The notes below the pieces were generated by a model. It did no database searches, was not told the DNA's origin, and worked only from the letters and a program-made list of their open reading frames with translations. Below, piece after piece: positions 54,744 through 63,906 of a stretch of 64,000 nucleotides of DNA; position 1 is the first letter of the stretch, and each line of letters starts with the position of its first letter. Position numbers and translations under genes: made by a program. Location of the stretch: NCBI RefSeq assembly GCF_030815125.1, contig NZ_JAUSWH010000017.1, positions 54,500-118,499 of the forward strand. Reading direction: 5' to 3'. The DNA is from Allorhizobium paknamense. GTDB lineage: Bacteria; Pseudomonadota; Alphaproteobacteria; Rhizobiales; Rhizobiaceae.

Positions 54744-57700
54744 TTAAACAATTCCAATCGCGCCAATTTTCCCTTTAACCGAGCCGTCTCGATCACATCC
54801 ATCATTTGGCCTAAGTACGCGTATTCCTCATCGGGGTTGGTAAACTGGTCACATCGGCCTGCAAAGAAATCCCAGCTTCCAACTATGATCAGCTTTTGCC
54901 TCGCTCGGCTGAGCAAAACATTCATCCGATTTTTTTCCTTTAAGAACCCCACGCTTTTCCAAGGAACGAGGGCATTGTTTCGGACGAGGCTGACAATCAC
55001 GATATCGGCTTCAGATCCTTGGAACTCGTCGACCGTGGCGCCCATCCGCTTGCCAGACTTAAGGTCGAACGGTTTTTCAAACACATGTGCAAGCTTGCCA
55101 TTTGAGAACTCGCGATCGATTGCATTTTTGATCGCCTCAATCTGATCATTGTAAGGGGAAAGAATTTGAATTTCGCATGGTTCGTTGGATCGGGGCCTCA
55201 ATTCTTCAAGAATCTTCACAACTAGGCGGACCTCAGAGTCTGAAACGAAAAGTCCGTCGGTCTCGCCGTACGCGAACTGCTGCTTTTGAACCCATGGAAC
55301 GTCACACCAAACAATTCGCTCAGGCGGTAACCACGAACCGGCCTTTGACAGGAATGGGGGGTCACCCTCGAATTTACGATGGGTCTCCTCAGGAGAATTC
55401 AAGATTGTTCCGCCGTTGCCGTCTGGGTAAAACACTTTACCAACAAGTTCAGCGATGTCCGGATGCATTCGATGTTGGTCTGTCAACGTGGCAGCCGGCC
55501 CTGTTAACGCGCCGGCTGATCGGCTTTTTTCGAAAATAGATTCAAAAAGTCGCACCATTCTGCGCCACTGATCGCACCGCTCGATGAATTCGTCTCTCCC
55601 CTCCTCCTCATCAACAATGGATGGGTCGACCAGCCCCGGAGCGAACTGGGCGCCAACTTGTATAGCGCGCCTCACCCTTAGCGGTTCGCCTAGAAGATCT
55701 GTGAAAAGTCGCACGTTGAAGGGCGGTAACTGATGATGATCCCCGATCAGGAGAAGGCGGTGACTTTCTTGAAGAGCGACAGCCATATCAAAACCGTGGG
55801 CTTTCCCCGCCTCCTCAATTATGGACCAATCAAATTTACGTCCTCGATCGGCCAGTTCAGCCAGTTCAGATGAATTCGAAGTCGAGAAGGTCAAATTTGC
55901 CGCGTCTTGAACCAGGACCTGCATTGTCCTCATGTCGGTGCCGGCGGTCAGGTCGGCAGAAGTACTTTGTGACATCGCTTCATCGACTCGCTCCTGCAGA
56001 TAATCAGGCGATCTTTTATGCAACTCACTGTTGCGCAGTCGGGTCAGGAGGTCCCGCGTGACATTTGCCACGTCGTGTACATCGTCTTGCGGTGCTTTTC
56101 CTCCCAGCCGCAAAATTATAGGGCGCTCCCCATGGGGATATTCGCTAAACAGCTCATTCAGCTTTTTCCGGACATCATCTACCGTATGGTGCGAGTGGGC
56201 GGTTAAAAGTACTTGCGCGCTGTGGTCTTGCTGGAAGAGGCGATCGGCAAAAGCGGTGATGAGTGTTGTTTTACCCGTTCCGGGGGGACCCTGAATGGCG
56301 AAGGAAGGCTGGGTCTTCCAGAGAGCTTCCAGGGCGTCCAACTTCGATGGATCGAGTGGGATCTTTTTCCTGGCGTCGGGAAGAGGATCGGAGCTCTTGT
56401 GGGTTGTTTCTATCGGCGAATTCAACGTTCTTAACAAGGTCTCATACAGGCGAAGGTCATCGATCGCCTTGTGCCTTCGCCGAAGTTGGGTAATCGTACC
56501 CCCGTGATTTCGGGCAAGATACGCCTTGCCTTCTCTAACAGGAACTGGACCTTGAGCGCGAAAAATGTAGCGCGGCCCTTCGCGGTGCGGAATTGCGCCC
56601 GTGAATCGCCATTGCGCTGTTGTCATCTCGCTTCCGATAGTCCGTCTTTCGAGGAACGAGTATCGGTCACGGATCGGGTCCTCGTCGTCATCAGCGGTGA
56701 GCGCTTCAGCACCCAGATTGAACCAGTCGCCGAGCTGTTCGGCAGGAGACGGCAAGTTCAAATACCTTGCGAGATCTGAACGCTCGGGCTCATCAAAAGG
56801 AGTGACCTCAATCGTCGTGTCGTTCGCGGACCTGTCAGTGACCAGAATTCTAACGGGACAAATTTGGGCTGCGGTGACGACGGTATCGAGCTGCTGTGTA
56901 ATACGGAAAAAGTCATGAATGTTTCTCAAAAAGGAGGGCAGCTGTGCCTTCTGCTTTCGGAACTGGAAGACCTGATCCCAAGCAGCGCTTCGGTCACGGA
57001 TCGTCCGCAAGTTCCGACGAGCGTGCACATAAAGTTGGATATCGATTCTTCGGGAACCGAGGCTGAAAAATTGATCATCGACGCCGATTCGAGGTGTTGA
57101 CTGAACCGACTCGCAAAACGCAACATCCCAGGTTGATAGTCCATCCGAAGACCAGGCGCGGACCTCATATTCCAGCCGTTCGCCCTTGATGATGTAGTAG
57201 GGTGCGGGAGAGGAGGCTCTCGCTGTGATGCGGACATCTCCTCTGATGTCGTTCATCACCCATTCTTTCTGAGCTATCGGATCAGAAGCTTTTGCTTTGC
57301 CCTCGGAAACTGCCTCAATGATTTTTGCGATCTCAAGATCGGGACGCAAGCGTAGAGCTAAGACGAGATCGCGTCCGTAGCTTGCCGTGACGCTTGATAA
57401 ATCCCTGATGATTGCGCGTACTTTCTGAGTTATCTCTTCCGCATCGCACAGCCGCCGTTCTTGTTTCTCTTCCAGAAGGCGTATTATGAGTTCTCGCTCA
57501 CTTTCCCTGAGAGAGCTGAAATCGCCCACGACTTTCTGAAGAGCGGAGCGGTTTTTTATCGATTTTAGGGGTACACCGAAGAGCTCAGATACCATCAATC
57601 CGAAGTCGTACCAATCTGTAGCGGTGGAGTATTCCCCCTCGGGCTTCTCCAGCTCGGGAGCAATGAATTTCGCGCTACGACCGACTTTCGCTGCGACGCC

Positions 57701-58240
57701 CTCTGATCCCGCGACACGCAGCGACCACTCAAACCCACTCAGTCTGAAGTCGCCTTGTCCGTCCGGACCAACGAACACGGAAGATGGAGAGAGCGACCTG
57801 TGAATGGTGCCTTCTGCATGGAGTATTGAGAGTGCCTCCGCAACCCGCAGGATCCCTTCCCAAAGTGGCCGCCGCCGGCCGACCTCTGAAAGATTTAGAA
57901 GCCAGTGATGGCGGTTCCGATGCGACAAAACATCGGACAACAGCATTGATCGCCCGCCATCCATAACCGCATAGAAGTGAGCATCATTCGCGTCCAGATC
58001 TCTTAGGCGAACAAACAGTTCCGAAGCGCCTGGATAACCCTGCAAGCGCATCAATCCGCGTACTTCGCGATTCCAGAGAGCCTGGATTGTGGCGCCATCT
58101 CCTGCCTGTCTAGTCCAAATTTTTAGATAATAGATATCAGCGGCATCTTCCGCTTGCCAAAGGTCAGGGATTCCTTTCGTCGGATCACCCGAGATTATTT
58201 TACGCGTAAGTCTGTATCGTCCGATCCTTCGGTCAGCCAT
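54740..58240 (-). CDS. mkoA: Kinase-fold plus SF1 helicase fusion, Mokosh MkoA-like
   Basis: 1166 residues. Residues about 1-270 are a protein-kinase fold: Lys40 (YLKIW), HRSLSPSSV (147-155) where active kinases have HRDLKPxN, SGF (168-170) where they have DFG, and APE (194-196). Catalytic Asp residues are thus replaced; a pseudokinase is likely. After a middle region (about 290-630) follows an SF1/UPF1-like helicase: GPPGTGKT (651-658), EEAGKA (809-814), IGDHHQLPP (832-840), QHRMHP (922-927), DEFQGSEAD (1071-1079), NRMNVLLSRAR (1104-1114). COG1112-like RNA/DNA helicase, intact. Confidence 0.85.
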   Translation of the reverse strand: MADRRIGRYRLTRKIISGDPTKGIPDLWQAEDAADIYYLKIWTRQAGDGATIQALWNREVRGLMRLQGYPGASELFVRLRDLDANDAHFYAVMDGGRSMLLSDVLSHRNRHHWLLNLSEVGRRRPLWEGILRVAEALSILHAEGTIHRSLSPSSVFVGPDGQGDFRLSGFEWSLRVAGSEGVAAKVGRSAKFIAPELEKPEGEYSTATDWYDFGLMVSELFGVPLKSIKNRSALQKVVGDFSSLRESERELIIRLLEEKQERRLCDAEEITQKVRAIIRDLSSVTASYGRDLVLALRLRPDLEIAKIIEAVSEGKAKASDPIAQKEWVMNDIRGDVRITARASSPAPYYIIKGERLEYEVRAWSSDGLSTWDVAFCESVQSTPRIGVDDQFFSLGSRRIDIQLYVHARRNLRTIRDRSAAWDQVFQFRKQKAQLPSFLRNIHDFFRITQQLDTVVTAAQICPVRILVTDRSANDTTIEVTPFDEPERSDLARYLNLPSPAEQLGDWFNLGAEALTADDDEDPIRDRYSFLERRTIGSEMTTAQWRFTGAIPHREGPRYIFRAQGPVPVREGKAYLARNHGGTITQLRRRHKAIDDLRLYETLLRTLNSPIETTHKSSDPLPDARKKIPLDPSKLDALEALWKTQPSFAIQGPPGTGKTTLITAFADRLFQQDHSAQVLLTAHSHHTVDDVRKKLNELFSEYPHGERPIILRLGGKAPQDDVHDVANVTRDLLTRLRNSELHKRSPDYLQERVDEAMSQSTSADLTAGTDMRTMQVLVQDAANLTFSTSNSSELAELADRGRKFDWSIIEEAGKAHGFDMAVALQESHRLLLIGDHHQLPPFNVRLFTDLLGEPLRVRRAIQVGAQFAPGLVDPSIVDEEEGRDEFIERCDQWRRMVRLFESIFEKSRSAGALTGPAATLTDQHRMHPDIAELVGKVFYPDGNGGTILNSPEETHRKFEGDPPFLSKAGSWLPPERIVWCDVPWVQKQQFAYGETDGLFVSDSEVRLVVKILEELRPRSNEPCEIQILSPYNDQIEAIKNAIDREFSNGKLAHVFEKPFDLKSGKRMGATVDEFQGSEADIVIVSLVRNNALVPWKSVGFLKEKNRMNVLLSRARQKLIIVGSWDFFAGRCDQFTNPDEEYAYLGQMMDVIETARLKGKLARLELFK

Positions 58241-58614
58241 TTTTTCCTCCTTGAGGGATCAGACTAATTCAACGCTGGCGGGTAATGATACAGTAGATTT
58301 CGGATGAGAGCGTTTTTTCACTGCAATTGCTTGTTCGCCATATTCGAAACCTGACTAACCCTCTAGGCTTCCAAGCGCATCCAAGGCGGGGCGTGATCGG
58401 CGCCGAGGAGACGGTGGGCACATCGTCGGCCACGATGAAGCCGCAGCTGATTTCCGAGCGGAGGGAAGGCCCGATGCAAGATGCATTTGGAGGCGCCACC
58501 TCGGGTGACGGCAATTCCGCTCTACATTAAATTAATACGGCAGTCGTGTATTGAGCGCGTTTAGTCTCTTACTTCAGGGTCCGTGTGAATTCTAGCCAGT
58601 AGAAATATACCTGA
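58241..58614. other. Upstream region of the helicase gene and border to the IS66 element
   Basis: 374 bases. A GC-rich patch at 58360-58510 contrasts with AT-rich flanks and looks like a fragment of other DNA; no gene can be supported. The promoter of the helicase-nuclease operon should be at 58241-58350. Confidence 0.4.
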
Positions 58615-58705
58615 GTTAAGCGTAACCGCTGTCCCACTCCCACGTTGCTCGTTGCCGCCTGATCTGTGATCGAGGTTTCCGTGGATGAAGAACGGGAGTT
58701 TCTCC

Positions 58706-59092
58706 ATGGAGACTACAATGGAGTTTCTCACAACCAGAAAGCCTGGACGTGAGGTTCATCGACACTGGCCGGACGAGGTCAAGGCGAAGATTGTCTCGGA
58801 AAGTTTGAGACCTGGCACGACAGTCAATGAAGTTGCGCAGCGCTATGGATTGCGAGCGAACAGTCTTTCCACCTGGCGGACGATGGCGCGGCAGGGCAAG
58901 CTGATGCTCCCAGCACCGGAGGATGCGGTAGAGTTCGCAGCGGTGATCGTTGATCCGCCTGTTTCTGAACATCCGCCTAAAATGCTCGATCGCCCCGAGA
59001 TCATCGTGGGCCCGGTCACGATCCGTCTTGAGGAAGACGCATCTGCTGCCCGGATCGCGGCCATCACTCGGGCACTGATGGCGGAGACATGA
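58706..59092 (+). CDS. tnpA: IS66 accessory protein TnpA
   Basis: 128 residues from the ATG at 58706 (GGGAG upstream; an ATG seven codons earlier is possible). HTH region WPDEVKAKIVSESLRPGTTVNEVAQRYGL is typical of IS66 orfA proteins. Overlaps tnpB by four bases. Confidence 0.9.
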   Translation: METTMEFLTTRKPGREVHRHWPDEVKAKIVSESLRPGTTVNEVAQRYGLRANSLSTWRTMARQGKLMLPAPEDAVEFAAVIVDPPVSEHPPKMLDRPEIIVGPVTIRLEEDASAARIAAITRALMAET

Positions 59093-59442
59093 TCTTTCCG
59101 TCAAACCGCGTACGGATCATGGTGGCGACCAAACCCGTCGACTTCCGCAAGGGTCATGACGGATTGGCGGCCTTGGTGAAGAACGAGCTGCACAAGGACC
59201 CGTTCACTGGAACGGTCTTCGTGTTCCGGTCCCGCAAGGCGGATCGGTTGAAGCTGGTTTACTGGGATGGCTCCGGAATCGTCATGGCCTACAAAAGGCT
59301 GGAAGAGCACACGTATACTTGGCCCACCATAAAGGATGGGCTGATGACACTCACCCATGCCCAGTTCGAAGCCCTGTTTGCAGGCCTCGATTGGCGGCGG
59401 GTTCATGCCGTCCGGACGAGGACGCCGGAGACCGTCGAATAG
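59089..59442 (+). CDS. tnpB: IS66 accessory protein TnpB
   Basis: 117 residues with the family phrases MVATKPVDFRKGHDGLAALV, VFVFRSRKADRLKLVYWDGSG and LTHAQFEALFAGLDWRRV. Intact. Confidence 0.93.
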   Translation: MIFPSNRVRIMVATKPVDFRKGHDGLAALVKNELHKDPFTGTVFVFRSRKADRLKLVYWDGSGIVMAYKRLEEHTYTWPTIKDGLMTLTHAQFEALFAGLDWRRVHAVRTRTPETVE

Positions 59443-59511
59443 CTGCGGCACGATGACTCAGCACGGCAAATTCCGAAGGCAAAGCCGCTTTCGATTTGGT
59501 ACCTTCCGGCC

Positions 59512-60981
59512 ATGCTTGATGCCGCAGACCTTCCCGATGATGTTGCCGCCCTGAAGGCGATGCTGATCGCGGCGCGGCTCAGCGAGGCGGCCAAGGACGT
59601 CGAGATAGCCAGCAAAGACGAGCATATCGCCCGTAAAGATGAGCGGATCGAAAGGCTTGAGACGCTGGTCGCGGCATTCAAGCAGGCAGCCTTCGGACGC
59701 AAATCCGAGAAGACCGATCCTGACCAATTCGACCTGGCACTGGAAGACCTGGAAACGGCCATGGCCGTGATCCATGCTAAGGACGAGGCGGACGCTCCTG
59801 CAGGAAGCAGGATTGCCAAGCCACGCGCGACCAATCGTGGGTCCCTTCCGAAGCATCTCCCGCGTATCGAGGAGGTGATTGAGCCAGAAAGCCTGATCTG
59901 CGGCTGTGGCGGTTGCCTCCATTGCATTGGCGAGGATGTCTCCGAGCGGCTGGACGTGGCCCCGGCCCAGTTCCGCGTGATCGTCACTCGTCGCCCCAAG
60001 TATGCCTGCCGGGCCTGCACCGACGGCGTCGTCCAAGCCCCAGCTCCGGCACGGTTGATCCAGGCTGGGCTGCCGACGGAGGCCACCATCGCTCATGTGC
60101 TGGTCTCCAAATATGCCGATCATCTTCCGCTCTATCGGCAGGCGCAGATCGTGAGCCGTCAGGGCATCGATCTCGACCGCTCGACGCTTGCCGATTGGGT
60201 CGGTAGGGCAGCGTTCGAACTGCGTCCCGTCTTTGATGCGCTGATCGCCAACCTGAAGCGCTCAACCAAGCTGTTCATGGACGAGACCCGTGCCCGGTGC
60301 TTGATCCCGGCTCGCGCAAAACCAAGACCGGATACTTCTAGGCGTTGGCGCGGGATGATCGCCCATGGGGCGGCAGCGCTCCGCCGGGCGTGGCCTTCAC
60401 CTATGCGCCTGGTCGAGGAGGCATTCATGCAGAACGAATATTGCAGGGCTTCTCCGGTATCCTGCAGGTCGATGGCTATACCGGATACAACAGGCTGATT
60501 GCACCAGAGCGGGTTGGCCCGGACATTCGGCTTGCCTATTGCTGGGCACACGCCCGTCGCAAGTTGGTGGAGATCACCCGCAACGGAATATCACCGATTG
60601 CCGAGGATGGCGTCAAACGGATCGGTGAACTGTATCGCATCGAGGCCGAACTGCGCGGACGTGATCCGCAGGCTCGTCTCTCTGGACGGCACGAGCGGTC
60701 AGCGCCACTGGTCGCCGACATGCAAACCTGGCTTGTCCATCACCGTGCCCGTGTCTCAACCAAGTCCCCACTCGGCGAGGCCTTGGCCTACATTGCCAAA
60801 TACTGGGATGGTCTGAAGCTCTTCTTGACCGACGGCCGCATCGAGATCGACAACAACAGTGTCGAGCGAACCATCCGGCCGATTGCATTGAACAGGAAGA
60901 ATGCGCTCTTCGCCGGGCATGACACCGGAGCAGAGAACTGGGCAACCATCGCTTCGCTCATCGAGACGGCCTTATGCCGCG
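59512..60981 (+). pseudogene. tnpC: IS66 transposase TnpC, frameshifted, with stop and truncation
   Basis: Normal start (coiled coil, then zinc-finger-like CGCGGCLHC, then the DDE domain). At about 60296 one C seems lost in GTGCC(C)GGTGC, shifting DETRAPVLDPG out of frame; in the restored frame a TAG at about 60340 replaces the Trp codon of GYFWAL. From 60345 the frame continues as ARDDRPWGG to EIDNNSVERTIRPI and NWATIASLIET, then ends at an inverted-repeat junction instead of the usual C terminus. Three separate lesions make it non-functional. Confidence 0.9.
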
Positions 60982-60992
60982 CGCGGCATAAG
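60971..60992. repeat. 22-bp perfect palindrome at the IS66 head-to-head junction
   Basis: CTTATGCCGCG followed directly by its reverse complement. Flanks also mirror each other imperfectly (ATCGAGACGGC on the left, GCAGGTCTCGAT on the right). It joins two IS66 tnpC fragments of opposite orientation. Confidence 0.85.
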
Positions 60993-61240
60993 CAGGTCTC
61001 GATCAAGAACAGGATTGCAGCGGCGCGTTCGCCGCCCTTGTCTGATCCCGCAAACAGCCAGTTCTTGCGGCCGAGCGCAATCGGCCGGATGGCCTGTTCA
61101 GCCGCATTGTTGTCGATCTCGATGGTGCCGTCTTCAAGGAAGCGACAAAGCGATTTCCAGCGGGACAGCGCATATCGGATCGCTTCAGCCGTCCCGGATT
61201 TTTGCGGCAGGCGTTTGATCGAGGCGCATCACGACCGGCA
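60982..61240 (-). pseudogene. Inverted fragment of a second IS66 transposase
   Basis: On the minus strand: KRLPQKSGTAEAIRYALSRW, FLEDGTIEIDNNAAEQAIRPI, ALGRKNWLFAGSDKGGERAA, FLIET. This is the C-terminal part of an IS66 TnpC different in sequence from the first copy. Truncated at both ends. Confidence 0.85.
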
Positions 61241-62153
61241 TCGCGCCATCGCCAGGCGTCTCGCCGCCGCCACCGTCGTCGAAGGGGATGAGTTGCGGGC
61301 GATGCTCGACGGTGCGGTTGAACCCGAACCATAAAAGCCTGCTGATGCGGAAATGATTTCCGCATCGGGCCTGCGCCAGAACTGCCAATCCGGGTTCCCG
61401 AACGCCGATTCCTGTGCAAACGCGGTTATAGGGAGTAACGGGGGGAAGACAGAGGAATGAGGTGAACGTTTGCACAAACGAGGAAGGGCCGGCAGGGGCT
61501 GGGAAGTGCAGGCCGGATGCAGTCAAAGCCGGGTCGCAATAGCGCTATGGTCACGGGGCAGGCACATCTTGCAAGCAGCGCCAAGGTCATGGTTTGAACG
61601 GAAACGGGCCGAGAGCATGGCGCGCTTGGGAGCCGTGGCGTCGAGGACACTCATGCCCTGGCTGCCGTCAAGCCTATGCAATGCCAGTGCCTCAACGAAA
61701 TCATCGTGGACGCGGACGAGTGCAGGCTTCGCGTTGTGCCGCTTGGGTCCGCAAGCTTGCGATCTTTTGCACAAGGGAAGCATCTGGACGGTGTGGCCGC
61801 GCAATTGATGGCACCTTGTGTGCGGCCCGACCCTCGCCAGCTTTAGTATGCAGTCTATTTGGTATGACGCTGTTCCCTTTGCATGCGAAAGCAAACGGTG
61901 TTTGCACCTGAATCGCTTTCTGGTGGAAGGGAATCGCACGCCGCGACATCGGAATCGCGCCAGCGTAAATTGAGTTGATGTGTCTCGATTTGCGGCCGAT
62001 TTGATCTGAGGTGTCGGCGAGGCCCTACCGCGCGTCTTTCGCGGATCGCCATGCCTTCCATCCAACCCCGTTTCCCCTGCCTCGATTTGGCGCACCCAAT
62101 GCCGCCCCGGCCAGCGCAGTCACGGAGGACAGCCGTTGGCATTCCCGATGGCA
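61241..62153. other. About 900 bases without a recognisable gene
   Basis: Several open frames exist on both strands but none has a recognisable product or good start. Features: a perfect hairpin GATGCGGAAA-TGA-TTTCCGCATC at 61344-61366, an inverted pair TGTGCAAACG (61413-61422) and CGTTTGCACA (61467-61476), and GCAAAC-GGT-GTTTGC at 61891-61905. Probably decayed DNA between insertion sequences. Confidence 0.4.
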
Positions 62154-63461
62154 TCAACTGCACGGTGTTCCCGGTGTCAGTTCGTAGACCTCCGAGCCTT
62201 CATTGCGGAAGACACCCATCGGGGTCTTGACCGATCCGCCACCGCTCGACACGAGTTTCCCTGCAGAGCCATCCGGGGAGAGCGTCACGACGTAGCTGCC
62301 CTTCCCCCACACGGCAAAGCCTCCAAGCACACCCTCATATGCGTAGGTTCCATGCGTTGCGTCGGTCGGTGTGAACGTGTTCGTCACGCCGCTACCAGAA
62401 ATGACGAAGGGTTTGCTGAAATCGCAGATATTGCCTTCCCCATGGTAGGCATTGGCGCCACCGGAGGCAAAAAAGGCTGCCGTGTCGGTATCGAAATCCA
62501 CCGAGGCAAGGCCGACCCCGCGTTTTGAGCGCGCCACAAGGTTGACGCTTGCCTTCTGGTTGGCGGTGCCAGGCGCGCCGTAGCTGAACTGGGCATCAGC
62601 GCGTACCCTTGTGTTCGCGGGGTTGAGTGTCGCTCCTCCTTGCAAGGTCGCAACCACGGTTCCACCGGTTGGCTGGCCGTCCATTCTGGCACGGGGTTTG
62701 GCAAGAACGTCGAAGGCGGTGGACGGCGCGACTTTGCTGCGCTTCGATGGCGTCGTCTCGACAGACAGCGTGACGCAATGACCATTTTCGATGGCACGCT
62801 CGATACCGATCACGATCTGACCCGCAGCCAGTTCCGCCGTGGCGCGGATGCTGTCCGCAATGTCGACGGCTCCCGCCGTCGCCTCGCCGCCTGGCGTGTT
62901 CACAATCCGGTCGCGCACCGGCGTATCGCCGACCCTTGTCCAACGGATATTCGCCTTGCCGCCGCTCTCGCTGCCGGACGCGGTGTAATCGACATTCGTA
63001 TCAGCAACGAGCCCGGCATTGCGGGCCTCGTCGTCGAACTGGAGTATGCCATCCACCGTGACGTTTACAGTCGCGTTCGCGGTGCCGCCCTTCCGCGAGA
63101 CGACGCTCCTCGAACTGAGAGAAATCGAAACACGCCCATCCGAATTCGGGCAGCGGTCGAATTTGATCTTGGTCTCGACCTTGCCGCTGAGGCCGCCCGG
63201 CAAATCGCCCTCATAGGCTTTCTCGATGGAGATCGCGCCGTCCTCGACCTTGACAGCACCACCCGAATTGCTCGGGGCTTCCACCGGCGTCTCGCCGCTT
63301 TCTGACCTTGCCTCGGCGAGTTTTCCGGCCAGTGTGGCTTCCATCATCGACGAACCCGGGCCGATCAGCGCAAGTGCACTACCGGATTCAGCACGAGCTT
63401 CCGGGACGAACATCGATGTCACCACGATTGCCATACCGAACCCCAGCTTCCGGCTGTGCAT
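62154..63461 (-). CDS. Exported protein of unknown function, 435 aa
   Basis: Signal peptide (cleavage after EARA) with GGGAGG before the ATG. The mature protein is Gly/Ser/Thr/Val-rich and probably all-beta, with few cysteines (CPNS, GHCVTL, ICDF, TPCS), several phrases of the form NVTVDGILQF and GKGSYVVTLSPDGSAG. It may be a surface or periplasmic beta-sandwich protein. No family recognised. It stands alone between IS remnants, so it may be a transferred gene. Confidence 0.75.
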   Translation of the reverse strand: MHSRKLGFGMAIVVTSMFVPEARAESGSALALIGPGSSMMEATLAGKLAEARSESGETPVEAPSNSGGAVKVEDGAISIEKAYEGDLPGGLSGKVETKIKFDRCPNSDGRVSISLSSRSVVSRKGGTANATVNVTVDGILQFDDEARNAGLVADTNVDYTASGSESGGKANIRWTRVGDTPVRDRIVNTPGGEATAGAVDIADSIRATAELAAGQIVIGIERAIENGHCVTLSVETTPSKRSKVAPSTAFDVLAKPRARMDGQPTGGTVVATLQGGATLNPANTRVRADAQFSYGAPGTANQKASVNLVARSKRGVGLASVDFDTDTAAFFASGGANAYHGEGNICDFSKPFVISGSGVTNTFTPTDATHGTYAYEGVLGGFAVWGKGSYVVTLSPDGSAGKLVSSGGGSVKTPMGVFRNEGSEVYELTPGTPCS

Positions 63462-63906
63462 GCCCGCCTCCCACAGCGCGTGTCGTCTTTAGCCAATCCA
63501 GGGAACACCAGTGGCTCGGCGCACACCCATGTCTCGGCTTGTTTACACTCCGCGAGAGACGCCAAATAGCGATGCTCGCCGGAGAAGAAACGGAGAACAC
63601 AATAGAGAAATTCAATAAGGACGGTACGGCCATTCGTGGGTGAAATCACCTCCGTTCGGCGTTTTCAGGCGTGAGCTTGATCGTGTCCCGCCGCGTGGTG
63701 TGGCTTCGGCGGTCGCCGTGTCTTCCTGACAGGGCCGGGAATAGATCAGCTTGCGGCTGACAGACTGATGAGCGGATCATCGCTCATCGTGGCGATTGTC
63801 TCAAGTGTCATGTAGCGGGATCGTTGGACGACCCACTTGATGGCATGGACCGCTCCCTTCCCCTCGGCGAATATGGCGGTGTCTTTTAGCCAGAAGGAGC
63901 GTTTCC
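63462..63906. other. Left end of an IS110-family element, possible bridge-RNA region
   Basis: No protein gene with a supported start. IS110-family elements carry their non-coding bridge RNA in the end adjacent to the transposase; here that would be within roughly 63650-63906. The exact element end is not visible. Confidence 0.35.

Larger units (their letters stand above)
58615..60981 (+). mobile_element. IS66-family element, truncated and inactivated
   Basis: Left end at about 58615 with a terminal-repeat-like sequence GTTAAGCGTAACCGCTGTCC. Contains tnpA, tnpB and a broken tnpC in the normal IS66 order. The right end is missing; the element stops at a palindromic junction with an inverted second IS66 fragment. 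Confidence 0.85.

Noticed and set aside
53001..58240. DISARM system, because of helicase plus PLD protein
   Set aside because: No DrmB-like DUF1998 protein and no methyltransferase are present, and the kinase-fold fusion fits Mokosh better.
58269..58514. 81-codon minus-strand frame in the GC-rich patch before the helicase gene
   Set aside because: No ribosome-binding site or known motif; the patch has no other gene signals.
61523..62095. 190-codon minus-strand frame
   Set aside because: His/Arg/Cys-rich composition and no recognisable motif or start site; looks like a chance frame in decayed DNA.
63746..63905. Minus-strand open frame reading KDTAIFAEGKGAVHAIKWVV and onward
   Set aside because: Protein-like composition but no start codon and a stop directly upstream; may be a transposase-tail remnant or chance within the IS110 end.
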